This document shows, one piece after another, positions 32,995 through 41,681 of a DNA stretch of 42,429 bases. Position 1 is the first letter of the stretch, and each line of letters begins with the position of its first letter. Source of the stretch: Cuspidothrix issatschenkoi CHARLIE-1 (GTDB lineage: Bacteria; Cyanobacteriota; Cyanobacteriia; Cyanobacteriales; Nostocaceae); assembly GCF_002934005.1 (NCBI RefSeq), contig NZ_PGEM01000013.1, positions 1-42,429 on the forward strand, written 5' to 3'. Both the position numbers and the translations under genes were made by a program. The notes under the pieces were generated by a model that saw nothing but the letters and a program-made list of their open reading frames with translations, searched no databases and had not been told where the DNA came from.

Positions 32995-33861
32995 CTAACT
33001 CTCGCTAATTGTCACAACACTATAACTGCCGAAGATTTTCAAGACTTCTGTATAATTTTGTAACTCTTCTAAAGCAGATATCATGATCTGTGCATTCACA
33101 TCCGCTTCTATGTCCAAATAAAATAAATATTCTCCTAAAGAACGTTTTGTAGGACGGGATTCAATACGACTGAGGTTAATACCTAAGTGGGCGAATACTT
33201 GTAATGCTTTAACTAACGCGCCTGGAACGTTAGCTGGTGCGCTAAAGGCTAACGATGTATGAGTACAAGCACTGATATTATTTTCTTCTGACCTTACCAC
33301 CCAAAACCGAGTACAATTTTCTGGATAATCATTAATTCCACTGGCAAGAATCGGTAAATTATACAATTGTGCCGCCCGACTGGAGGAAATAGCTGCCGTT
33401 GTTGTTTCCTGTTCTAATCTCTGTAATGCTTCAGTGGTAGAGTTACTAGGAGTTACCTTAACATTTGGTAATAATTGTGATATCCATCCTTGACACTGAG
33501 CTAAAGCTTGGGGATGAGAATAGACATTTTTAATGCTATCTAAACTTTTAGCAAAAGATATTAATGTATGCTGAATTGGTAGAATTAAAGCTAGGTGAAT
33601 TTTCAAATTATCGAGTTGCCATAAGGTATCTAATGTCATGTTGACACTGCCTTCAATGGAATTTTCCACGGGAACAACAGCTATGGCTGCTTCTGATTTA
33701 GCTACAGCTTGTAATGATTGAGATATGGTAGGATAGGGGCAGAGTTCAAAACTTTTTAGATTAGTAATTTCTTGATGGTTGTTTAACCAGGTGAGATAAG
33801 AAAGAGCCGCTTGTTCGCTATAGGTCCCAGGCGGTCCTAGATGGGCAATTTTGAGAGTCAT
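32995..33861 (-). CDS. pheA: prephenate dehydratase
   Basis: About 288 residues from the ATG at 33859-33861 (MTLKIAHLGPPGTYSEQAAL); an in-frame TTG at 33888 would add nine residues. PDT converts prephenate to phenylpyruvate in phenylalanine synthesis. Seen are AIAVVPVENSIEGSVNMTLD, the catalytic TRF in NCTRFWVV, and a C-terminal ACT domain with LSRIESRPTKRSLGEYLFYL, the Phe-binding ESRP motif that gives feedback control. It is monofunctional, without chorismate mutase. The gene converges on dapF. Confidence 0.93.
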   Translation of the reverse strand: MTLKIAHLGPPGTYSEQAALSYLTWLNNHQEITNLKSFELCPYPTISQSLQAVAKSEAAIAVVPVENSIEGSVNMTLDTLWQLDNLKIHLALILPIQHTLISFAKSLDSIKNVYSHPQALAQCQGWISQLLPNVKVTPSNSTTEALQRLEQETTTAAISSSRAAQLYNLPILASGINDYPENCTRFWVVRSEENNISACTHTSLAFSAPANVPGALVKALQVFAHLGINLSRIESRPTKRSLGEYLFYLDIEADVNAQIMISALEELQNYTEVLKIFGSYSVVTISES

Positions 33862-33974
33862 ACTTTTAAATTTGACGGTCTTGGCCAATAATTAGTTAAT
33901 AACTTAATTTTTTACAATTTAAAGAAGATTGTTAAAAGATATTACAATTAAAAAACAAATGGTTTAATTTGCTC

Positions 33975-34556
33975 ATGGTTACCAAGTTTATTGCCTGTCA
34001 ATCGGTGGAAATTTCCGTTCCCAAGCAATCTATTCCTATTCACCATTACTTACGTCAACCCCAACGTTTAGTAAATGCCCTAGCTGACAATTCCCGAATT
34101 CAGCAGTTGTCTGAGGAGGTATTTCGATTGAAAATGCGTCCTTTGTCTTTTATGTCACTGAGTATTCAGCCGACTGTGGACATGAGAGTTTGGGCGGATA
34201 CGGGTGGAACGATTTATTTGCGATCGCTCGGTTGTGAAATTCTTGGTTTTGAGTATATTAACCAACGTTTTGCCCTAAATTTAAAAGGCTATCTTTCACC
34301 AGTTCAACTCAGTAGTGGGATGCACCTCCAAGGAAAAGCTGATTTAGAAGTTTTGGTAGATATACCTCAACCATTTTCCTTTACACCCAAATCAATTTTA
34401 GAAACTACGGGTAATGGATTACTCAAAAGTGTGTTGTTGACTATTAAGCAAAGATTGTTACATCACCTTTTGGCAGATTATCGTCATTGGGTAACTTCTC
34501 AAACTCAAAATACAGATAATCACATTCCTGAATTACCAATGTTAAATTTTGAGTAG
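33975..34556 (+). CDS. DUF1997 family protein
   Basis: A 193-residue protein from ATG 33975 (a TTG two codons upstream is also in frame). The sequence FRLKMRPLSFMSLSIQPTVD and LKGYLSPVQLSSGMHLQGKA, ending with a basic helical stretch LLKSVLLTIKQRLLHHLLADY, matches DUF1997, a family of cyanobacteria and plastids without an established role. No signal peptide or membrane span is seen. It is divergent from pheA with about 110 bases between. Confidence 0.78.
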   Translation: MVTKFIACQSVEISVPKQSIPIHHYLRQPQRLVNALADNSRIQQLSEEVFRLKMRPLSFMSLSIQPTVDMRVWADTGGTIYLRSLGCEILGFEYINQRFALNLKGYLSPVQLSSGMHLQGKADLEVLVDIPQPFSFTPKSILETTGNGLLKSVLLTIKQRLLHHLLADYRHWVTSQTQNTDNHIPELPMLNFE

Positions 34557-34615
34557 TTTCAGATTGTACTCAAGAAATGGGAATCCAAAATATTAAGAAT
34601 TCAGGAGTTCAGTAG

Positions 34616-35293
34616 TTAAGGAGACAGAATTAATTTTCTCCCCTGTTCCTCTCCCTGTGTTTGGCAAGGACGGAAAGAGCGACGATGTAAAGGAGAAGGC
34701 CCATGTTTTTGGAGAGCCAGCAAATGCCGCTGGCTTCCATAACCTTTATTCTTTTCTATATCATAGATAGGATATTTTAATGCTAAACGTTGCACCAGAT
34801 CATCCCGCCAAACTTTGGCTATGATACTGGCTGCGGCAATATTAAGCGATCGCTCATCACCTTTCACAATTGTTTCCTGTGGTATGGGCAAGTTCTTGAC
34901 TAATTGATTACCATCAATTAAACACAGTTTAGGTGTTACCTGCAACTTCAAAACAGCACGTTTCATTGCTAAGAGAGTTGCCTGTAAAATATTCAACTCA
35001 TCTATTTCCGCAGTTGTAGCATAACCAATTCTCCAGTCTAAAGCTAGATTCATAATTTTTCCAGCTAGTTTAGTTCTGCGAGAACTAGATAATTTTTTGC
35101 TGTCGTTGATATTATCTAGCATCAGTAGAGATAAAGCCTCTACTGGCAATATCACTGCTGCTGCTACCACAGGACCAAATAAAGCCCCTCTTCCTACCTC
35201 ATCTACACCCACAACCGCACCCTGAATATCTGAGTAGGTAGAAAACTCTAACCAACTAGAACTATTCTGGGGTGCTGGTTTCATTTCTCCCAT
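34616..35293 (-). CDS. rnhB: ribonuclease HII
   Basis: 225 residues. RNase HII removes ribonucleotides from DNA and RNA primers. The catalytic start GVDEVGRGALFGPVVAAAVI has D31 and E32; INDSKKLSSSRR, CLIDGNQL and AAASIIAKVWRDDL give the remaining conserved acids and the tail motif. A start at the second Met (codon 4, MKPAPQN) is possible. It is downstream of rne on the same strand with 150 bases between, an rne-rnhB pairing also seen in other cyanobacteria. Confidence 0.95.
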   Translation of the reverse strand: MGEMKPAPQNSSSWLEFSTYSDIQGAVVGVDEVGRGALFGPVVAAAVILPVEALSLLMLDNINDSKKLSSSRRTKLAGKIMNLALDWRIGYATTAEIDELNILQATLLAMKRAVLKLQVTPKLCLIDGNQLVKNLPIPQETIVKGDERSLNIAAASIIAKVWRDDLVQRLALKYPIYDIEKNKGYGSQRHLLALQKHGPSPLHRRSFRPCQTQGEEQGRKLILSP

Positions 35294-35393
35294 GTCTGAA
35301 CTAATTTTTTTGATTGGTTTGATTTAGATGATCAATGAATCTGGTGAAACGTCTGAACTATGATTTTTTTGATTGGTTTGATTTAGATGATTA
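35294..35393. repeat. direct repeat between rne and rnhB
   Basis: Two copies of a unit of about 43 bases, GTCTGAACTA..TTTTTTTGATTGGTTTG then ATTTAGATGAT, begin at 35294 and 35351, 57 bases apart, differing mainly by a two-base insertion and one substitution near the end. They fill most of the intercistronic space. Confidence 0.85.
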
Positions 35394-35443
35394 ATCCTTA
35401 AAATCATTAAAATCACAGTCCAAAATCCAAAATTGTCTTAACT

Positions 35444-37561
35444 TCAATCTTGGCTAAAACTATCCCCATCTAAAGCTGATGAACGACGACGACGACGACG
35501 ATTAGGTACAGATGCAGAACTAATATTTGTTTCTATTTCCGTTTCTGTTGTTTTTTCTGTTTCTGTTTCTTGGGTAACAACTGTTAATTCTGGGACTATT
35601 GTTAATGGTGGGAAACTAGATTCTGGTTCCGGGGAAAATGTTGGTGTTGCGGGTGTAATACTGATAATATCAGGAGTTGTTTTTGCACTAATAATTGGTT
35701 CGAGACTAGATGGAATTGATTCAGGCGGTAATTCTCCCGGTTGCACAACATTAATAATTACTGATCTTGTGCTTTTTCCTTCTCGATCTAACTTGAGTAG
35801 GGGAGAAATTCCCATTTCTGCATAAGTATCTTGTTCTTGTGCTGACATTTCGACATTAATAACTTCTGGAGGTTCTACCTTAATCGGTTCTAGTTTCACC
35901 TTTGCCCGTTCTGGTCTTTCTGTCCAACCAGATTTATTAATAGTAGGTGGAGATATTTCTGATATTGGTAATTCAGTTTCTTCTGCGTCTAAATCTAAAT
36001 CATTAATAAAACCGAGAGGATTATTAACTAACCGGGGTTCGTCTTTACCGCTTGCTCCATTAATACCTATGCGACTGCGACGGGTACGGGTGCGTCGCTT
36101 GCTATCATTTAATTCCTGATAACTAGGATGATTAATTAGATGTAGGGAATTAAATTCCGGTTCGGTCTCAAAGCTATCACCAAAGCCATCATAGGAATCT
36201 CGCGGCATTACTGGGGGAATGCTACCGCTATCAGGTATGCGGGTGACTGGACGTGGTTCTTTTTGCGGCATGGGTACAAACCGCTCTGAGATGTCCGCTG
36301 TGGGAATGGGTAAACGGTTTTCTGGTTCTCCCGGTAATCTGACATTATGCCCTAAACCACCACAAGCTGCACAGGGTTCGCCAAATAATTCATAAATGTT
36401 TTGTCCCTGACGTTTGCGGGTAAGTTCCACTAAACCGAGTTCTGTGAGTTGGGCAATTTGGGGACGGGCTTTATCGGCTTTAAGAGCTTTGTTAAAATGT
36501 TCCAAGACTTGCATTTGATCACGTCGAGATTCCATATCAATGAAATCAACTACGATCACACCGGCAATATTCCGCAAACGTAACTGACGAGCAATTTCTG
36601 TTGCTGCTTCGCAGTTTGTCCAAAGTACGGTTTCTCTAGCTGTAGCAGAACGGGTGAACGAACCGGAGTTAACATCTATGACTGTTAGGGCTTCCGTGGG
36701 TTGGATGATGATATAGCCACCAGATGGTAAGTCTACTCTGGGTCTGAGGGCTTCGCGGATGGCGGCATTGATGCGGAAGTATTCTAAAATTGGTGAGCGA
36801 TCGCGATGATGATCAATTAACAATCCTTGGGGTGTTTGGCCACCACTCCAGTTTTGTAGATATTGTTTCACCCGTTTTAAGCCAGTGCTAGAATCAACCA
36901 CTATGCGATTCACATCACTACCATACATATCTCTGAGGACGCGCTGGATAAAGTCATCATCCCGATTTAGCAAGGCTGGCGCACGAGATGATACAGCTTC
37001 TTGCTGGACAATTTCCCACTGCTTTTGCAGCACTTCTAAATCTTCAATAATTGCTTCTTCTGGTTTGCCTTCTGCCTCTGTTCGTACCAACAAGCCCATA
37101 CCTGCTGGTTTAATTAAAATTGCTAATGCTCTGAGACGATTACGCTCATTTTCGTTCTTAATCCGTCTTGATAGGTTAACACCTTTACCGTAGGGCATCA
37201 GCACTACATAACGTCCTGGTAAGGTAATGTTACCAGTGAGCCTAGGTCCTTTTGTTCCTGTTGGCTCTTTCATCACCTGCACTAATGTTTTTTGTTGTGG
37301 TGTCAGCAGTTCCGTAATTGCTGCTGCACTACGTTTAAGCCGCAATGGTCCTAAATCAGTGACGTGAATAAAACCGTTGCGTTCTGGATCGCCAATATTG
37401 ACAAAAGCCGCATCTATCCCAGGTAAGACATTTTCTACTACACCTAGATATATATCACCAATTTGATGATGACCCGTAGCGACGACGAGTTCTTGTATTT
37501 GATCTTCAGAAAATACGGCAGCAATTTGATGCTGCTCCGCGATGATAATTTGTTTTGGCAT
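35444..37561 (-). CDS. rne: ribonuclease E/G
   Basis: 705 residues, the shorter cyanobacterial type of RNase E. An S1 domain at about 35-120 (GDIYLGVVENVLPGIDAAFV) is followed by the DNase I-like catalytic part with D296 in VIDVNSG and D339 in VVDFIDM, and the Zn-link cysteines C397 and C400. The C-terminal 290 residues are low-complexity and acidic until a final basic RRRRRRSSA at 688-696. In Anabaena that nonapeptide recruits polynucleotide phosphorylase (established knowledge). GAGGAAAT seven bases before the ATG is a strong ribosome site. rnhB follows and the radical SAM gene precedes it. Confidence 0.95.
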   Translation of the reverse strand: MPKQIIIAEQHQIAAVFSEDQIQELVVATGHHQIGDIYLGVVENVLPGIDAAFVNIGDPERNGFIHVTDLGPLRLKRSAAAITELLTPQQKTLVQVMKEPTGTKGPRLTGNITLPGRYVVLMPYGKGVNLSRRIKNENERNRLRALAILIKPAGMGLLVRTEAEGKPEEAIIEDLEVLQKQWEIVQQEAVSSRAPALLNRDDDFIQRVLRDMYGSDVNRIVVDSSTGLKRVKQYLQNWSGGQTPQGLLIDHHRDRSPILEYFRINAAIREALRPRVDLPSGGYIIIQPTEALTVIDVNSGSFTRSATARETVLWTNCEAATEIARQLRLRNIAGVIVVDFIDMESRRDQMQVLEHFNKALKADKARPQIAQLTELGLVELTRKRQGQNIYELFGEPCAACGGLGHNVRLPGEPENRLPIPTADISERFVPMPQKEPRPVTRIPDSGSIPPVMPRDSYDGFGDSFETEPEFNSLHLINHPSYQELNDSKRRTRTRRSRIGINGASGKDEPRLVNNPLGFINDLDLDAEETELPISEISPPTINKSGWTERPERAKVKLEPIKVEPPEVINVEMSAQEQDTYAEMGISPLLKLDREGKSTRSVIINVVQPGELPPESIPSSLEPIISAKTTPDIISITPATPTFSPEPESSFPPLTIVPELTVVTQETETEKTTETEIETNISSASVPNRRRRRRSSALDGDSFSQD

Positions 37562-38213
37562 TCAATTTCCTCAAAAACTGGCAGCACCGATGGTAATTAC
37601 AAGGAAGTTCTCTGTTATCCTGTTTGCCTACAGTTGCTGCTACAAGGTGCTACGAGTAATAAAAATTTCCCATTTGAGTAGCTCTGCTGGGATTTAGAGA
37701 GCTAATGATACTGTAGTTGCGCTTTTACGCGAGATTATTAGTGAATAGTTGCATATAGTTTAAGAACTTAAATTAACCCACCTTGGTTAATTTCCCATAC
37801 TATACGCTGCTATCTAAACTTTGGATATCCGTAGATATCTGCTAGTTAGCTAACTTGTCATCAGTAAAGTTAATTATGCCTAAATGGCACAAACTTTATA
37901 CAAACTTCTGATAGCTCTGCTGATCTTCGGTATTGAGAAGCAAAAGGCAAGCTCTTGATGATGATTGATTCACGAGGTAGTTAAAGAGAGAGATTTGTAA
38001 TCAGTACCAAATTTTTTCTGGGACACAATTTTAGAAGTTGCAGTCCTGCGAGTACGAGGTTAGTGAATCAATTCATGCAATGCGATGCCAGAAAATTTCT
38101 CTTAATTGTCATTTTAACGCAACCTTGCTAAAAATCAATTGCCACAAGCTGCTAATTTTGAGCAACTACCACATATAGTCTTGGATTGACGGTGGAAGTG
38201 CTGTATTAGCAAG
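37562..38213 (-). promoter_or_regulatory. long rne leader/intergenic region
   Basis: 652 bases lie between the radical SAM stop and the rne start, with no credible ORF. In cyanobacteria rne has a long 5' UTR through which RNase E controls its own mRNA, so most of this stretch is probably leader plus promoter. AT-rich single-stranded-looking segments with T runs on the minus strand fit cleavage sites. The exact start of transcription cannot be seen. Confidence 0.5.
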
Positions 38214-40817
38214 TTAGGCGATTAATAGACGGCTGCGGTGGATGTGCAAGAGGTGAAATTCTTGATTAGCAACTATTGTCAACATAGACAGGATTTGCTC
38301 AGGACGCAAGATCACACCGTTAGGGCGACAGCTACCCAAGTAACGCAACACGGCTGTTGAATCTGATTCACGGCTAGATGGGGATATCAGTTCTATTTCC
38401 CACAAGCGATCGCGCAGATTTATTAATTCCTGCTTGCCGGACTTAGTGGTATGTGCTGACAAAATCTCCTCTCGATGTGTAATAGTCTCAATCCAACTTT
38501 GCCATTGTGTCAGTTGTACCTCAGTTTGGGATGTAGATACCGTGAGTAAATACTCCGCCGCCTCCAGAGATTGGTTAGCAGATGGAGATTTGATATCTAT
38601 TTCTACCACATTATATACAGGAATGTCAGTAGGTAGTTGGTTTACTAATTGAGTATGAAAAGTTTCCACATCAATGGGTTGAGTGAATTCAAAATCAGCA
38701 ATTTCCCCATTACTGGTAGCACCTAAAGCCAAGGCACTGGCGAGAGAAATCCGTGGACCAGGATGAAAACCACCTGTGAAGGTGATAGGTAAACCTGCAC
38801 GACGGATGACGCGATCAAACAACCGCATCAGATCCAAGTGACTGACTAAGGACATATCCCCTTGTTTACCAAACCATACTCGCAATCTTTGGGTTTTGGT
38901 CGTGTTAGGGACAAAATCACCGGCAAAGTTGGGAATAGACGGTGGTGCAATGACAATATTATGACCGAAATCAGTCCCACAGACTCCACAATGAGAACAA
39001 CCTTCAAAAGAGCAGTCGGGAATAGTTGCAGCTTCTAGAGCGCGTTTAAGATCGTCCTGTAGCCACTTTTTATCTATGCCAGTATCAATATGATCCCAAG
39101 GCAAGGGAATATCTAGAGGTGAGATGGTTTCTTGTTCTTTGTTGCTGAGGGCAAATAGATTCCATTCGCCATTTTCGACTTGACGATATTTCCAGTCTAG
39201 ACCGGCTTGGGCGATGGCTGTTCCCCAAGCTGTAAAGGCTGTTTCCACATTATCAAACCAGGCATCCATCCCTGCACCCAGTTCCCATGCTCTGCGTAAC
39301 ACTTTCCCCAAAGTGCGATCGCCTCTACCAATAAAGTCTTCCATGGCGGAGATACGAAAATCCGTGAAGTTTACTTTCACATTCCGCATTTTGCGAAATT
39401 CTTGGCGCAGTAGTGCCTGTTTTCTGGCAAACTCCGTTGTAGAAACTGAATGCCATTGAAAAGGGGTATGGGGTTTAGGGGTAAAGTTAGAAATGGTCAG
39501 TGTAAAATTGATAGCTTTTCTACCCTTAGCCCAACATTCTTGTTTTAACCAGCTGATGGTTTCCGCAATACCCAAGACATCGGCATCTGTTTCACCGGGT
39601 AAACCAATCATAAAGTAGAGTTTGATTTTATCCCAGCCTTGTTCCCAAGCTGTTTTTACACCCCGTAATAATTCTTCATTGGTTAAACCTTTATTGATAA
39701 TATCCCGCATCCGTTGAGTACCTGCTTCTGGGGCAAAGGTTAATCCGCCTTGGCGCGTTCCTCCCAAGATGTTGGCGATATTTTCATCAAACCTATCTAC
39801 TCTTTGACTGGGTAAGGTGAGGGAAATATTATCATTTTTTAACCGATTTTTAATTTCCATTCCCACTGCTGGCAGAGCTAAATAGTCGGAACAACTCAAG
39901 GATAACAGGGAAAACTCATTGTAACCCGTTTCCCGCATTCCTTTTTCGATCGCTTCTATCACTTTTTCTGGTTCCACATCCCGTGCAGGTCTAGTCAGCA
40001 TTCCAGGTTGACAAAAGCGACAACCACGGGTACAACCTCGACGAATTTCAATGGTTAAGCGATCGTGAACTGTTTCTACGTAGGGTACTAACCCAATAGA
40101 ATAGGCGGGAATGGGTGTGGCTACACGACGGAGAATCTTTTTGGGGACATCTGGACGGAGGGGATAGACTGCCCCACCTGCACCCATTTCATAAAACTGT
40201 GGCACATATACACCAGGAATTTGCGCCAAGTCCAATAATAGTTCTTCTCGATGCAAGTCTGATTTTTTCCCTTCTTCCAAAACTAAACCAATTTCGGGCA
40301 GTAGTTCCTCACCATCACCCAAAACTATGAAGTCGAAAAAGTCTGTATAGGGTTCGGGGTTAGATGTTGCTGTTTGTCCGCCGGCAAAAATTAGGGGATA
40401 GTTACCGTTTTGTCTTTCGGCACTTGTGAGAGGAATTCCTGCTAAATCTAACATTTCTAAAATGTTAGTACATCCTAATTCATAACTGAGGCTAAAGCCT
40501 AAAATATCAAATTCTGTTAATGACCGTTTGGATTCTACAGCAAACAGAGGTATCTGGGTGCTACGGAGTTTGGCGGCTAAATCTGCTCCTGGTAAGTATG
40601 CGCGATCGCATAACTGTCGAGGCTGGGCATTCAGAATATTGTATAATATGATATGCCCTAAATTTGATGCTCCAACTTCATATACTTCTGGATATGTCAA
40701 AACCCAGCGAATTGTTGCCCTATCCCATGGTTTATGAACTGCTAAACGCTCATTACCCAGGTAACGGGCAGGTTTTAATATATCCGATGTGATTAATTGT
40801 TCAACTGAAACAGCCAC
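38214..40817 (-). CDS. B12-binding-domain radical SAM protein (TIGR03960-like) fused to DUF2344
   Basis: 867 residues. The N-terminal part (about 30-200) is a B12-binding-like fold (VYEVGASNLGHIILYNILNA, IIVLGDGEELLPE style motifs). The radical SAM core has RGCTRGCRFCQPG with cluster cysteines C262, C266 and C269. After about 600 it holds a CSHCGVCG cysteine cluster, and then a DUF2344 domain (KTQRLRVWFGKQGDMSLVSH, LDLMRLFDRVIRRAGLP, FHPGPRISLASALALG). This fused form is regularly encoded beside rne/rng; a role in RNA or ribosome maturation is suspected but unproven. The substrate is unknown. Confidence 0.88.
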   Translation of the reverse strand: MAVSVEQLITSDILKPARYLGNERLAVHKPWDRATIRWVLTYPEVYEVGASNLGHIILYNILNAQPRQLCDRAYLPGADLAAKLRSTQIPLFAVESKRSLTEFDILGFSLSYELGCTNILEMLDLAGIPLTSAERQNGNYPLIFAGGQTATSNPEPYTDFFDFIVLGDGEELLPEIGLVLEEGKKSDLHREELLLDLAQIPGVYVPQFYEMGAGGAVYPLRPDVPKKILRRVATPIPAYSIGLVPYVETVHDRLTIEIRRGCTRGCRFCQPGMLTRPARDVEPEKVIEAIEKGMRETGYNEFSLLSLSCSDYLALPAVGMEIKNRLKNDNISLTLPSQRVDRFDENIANILGGTRQGGLTFAPEAGTQRMRDIINKGLTNEELLRGVKTAWEQGWDKIKLYFMIGLPGETDADVLGIAETISWLKQECWAKGRKAINFTLTISNFTPKPHTPFQWHSVSTTEFARKQALLRQEFRKMRNVKVNFTDFRISAMEDFIGRGDRTLGKVLRRAWELGAGMDAWFDNVETAFTAWGTAIAQAGLDWKYRQVENGEWNLFALSNKEQETISPLDIPLPWDHIDTGIDKKWLQDDLKRALEAATIPDCSFEGCSHCGVCGTDFGHNIVIAPPSIPNFAGDFVPNTTKTQRLRVWFGKQGDMSLVSHLDLMRLFDRVIRRAGLPITFTGGFHPGPRISLASALALGATSNGEIADFEFTQPIDVETFHTQLVNQLPTDIPVYNVVEIDIKSPSANQSLEAAEYLLTVSTSQTEVQLTQWQSWIETITHREEILSAHTTKSGKQELINLRDRLWEIELISPSSRESDSTAVLRYLGSCRPNGVILRPEQILSMLTIVANQEFHLLHIHRSRLLIA

Positions 40818-40953
40818 TTTGCTATCTTCTAGCTACCTTAAATTTAGAGCTAAATACCTCCAAGATTAGCATTATAGCAGGTAATAACCTAAGTGGCTAG
40901 TTATAGCAGAAGGCAAGAAGCAAAAGTGAAACCATTGCTGTGCGAAAATTACG

Positions 40954-41100
40954 TCAGATCATATTTCTTTCAAATTTCTGGGCTTTTCCATCCTTAAGAT
41001 ATCCTTGAGGACGAATCACCGTAATTGCGGGAGGCATTAAACCAGCTACCATAGTCACATCTTGATCAAAGCTGTTGATTGTGCAAACTACCATTTTCAT
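40954..41100 (-). pseudogene. truncated possible STAS-domain (anti-sigma antagonist) gene start
   Basis: ATG 41098-41100 opens 48 codons, MKMVVCTINSFDQDVTMVAG then PPAITVIRPQGYLKDGKAQK, which look like the first strand and helix of a STAS domain; the family match is from memory and tentative. The frame stops at TGA 40954 well short of a full domain of about 100 residues. The right end of an IS200/IS605 element lies immediately upstream. Confidence 0.35.
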
Positions 41101-41669
41101 TGAAGTTGACACTCCCCGGTCTAAAGACGCGGGGATTATACATTCATCGTCAAAACTTGGCTTTTCCAGGTTTGCACCCTTACGGGTTCGCCAGTCACTC
41201 ATGGGGGAAACCCCCAAGACCGCGCTGGCTCACCAAGTAGAGTAGAGGCTTCAACTCCTGTAGCCTTACTTTGGGGATGCCCTCCCCTAGTTTCGACTTC
41301 GCTCAACTCCAGAGCTTTTGCCAGATTTAAAATATTAATTGCTGCATTTGTATCTCTGTGCAACTCGCACCCACAACTACATTTATGGGTAGGAGTTGAT
41401 AGAGACTTTTTGACAATTACGCCACAACTAGAACACTTTTGAGAAGTGTAATGTGGTGCTACAGCTATAGCAACTTTGTCAAATTTAACCGCAAAATATT
41501 CAATCCATTGCCTGAACAAATACCAACTAGCATCACTAATTGATTTTGCTAGACAATGATTTTTTACCATATTTACAACCCTTAAATCTTCGTAGGCTAC
41601 TAAGTCGTTAGACTTGCATACGTTGCGCGCTATTCTCTTAGCGTGTTCATTCCGTTGCCTACTTACTTT
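41101..41669 (-). mobile_element. IS200/IS605-type element remnant
   Basis: The right end is recognisable: CCCCG-GTCT..AGAC-CGGGG, a stem with one bulge at 41114-41134, next to AAGTTGAC. This type of structured end follows tnpB and overlaps the omega RNA. The left end and the 5' half of tnpB are gone; the element stops at about 41669 against the RT-Cas1 remnant. No tnpA is seen. Confidence 0.65.
41199..41669 (-). pseudogene. tnpB: TnpB RNA-guided nuclease, 5'-truncated
   Basis: The frame open on the minus strand from about 41669 reads KVSRQRNEHAKRIARNVCKS, NDLVAYEDLRVVNMVKNH, then the zinc ribbon CSSCG..CSCG and HRDTNAAINIL, and ends SWGFPP. This gives the second RuvC acid (E of YEDL), the four ribbon cysteines and the last RuvC Asp. 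The N-terminal 180-200 residues, including the first RuvC Asp, are absent, so the protein cannot cut DNA. ATG at 41568-41570 is an internal Met, not a natural start. Confidence 0.8.
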
Positions 41670-41681
41670 TAAGCTGGTGTT
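41571..41681. other. junction between tnpB and RT-cas1 remnants
   Basis: tnpB coding sequence (minus strand) extends to 41669. From 41673 the plus-strand frame already reads as reverse transcriptase (AGVVVAGKTIFSGKG after a TAA at 41670-41672). The two dead genes therefore abut head to head with no spacer, and both have lost their 5' ends at this point. Confidence 0.6.

Noticed and set aside
40954-41217. 87-codon version of the STAS-like ORF starting at 41217
   Set aside because: Its first 39 codons are translated from the structured right end of the IS605-type element; only the part from ATG 41100 looks like protein.
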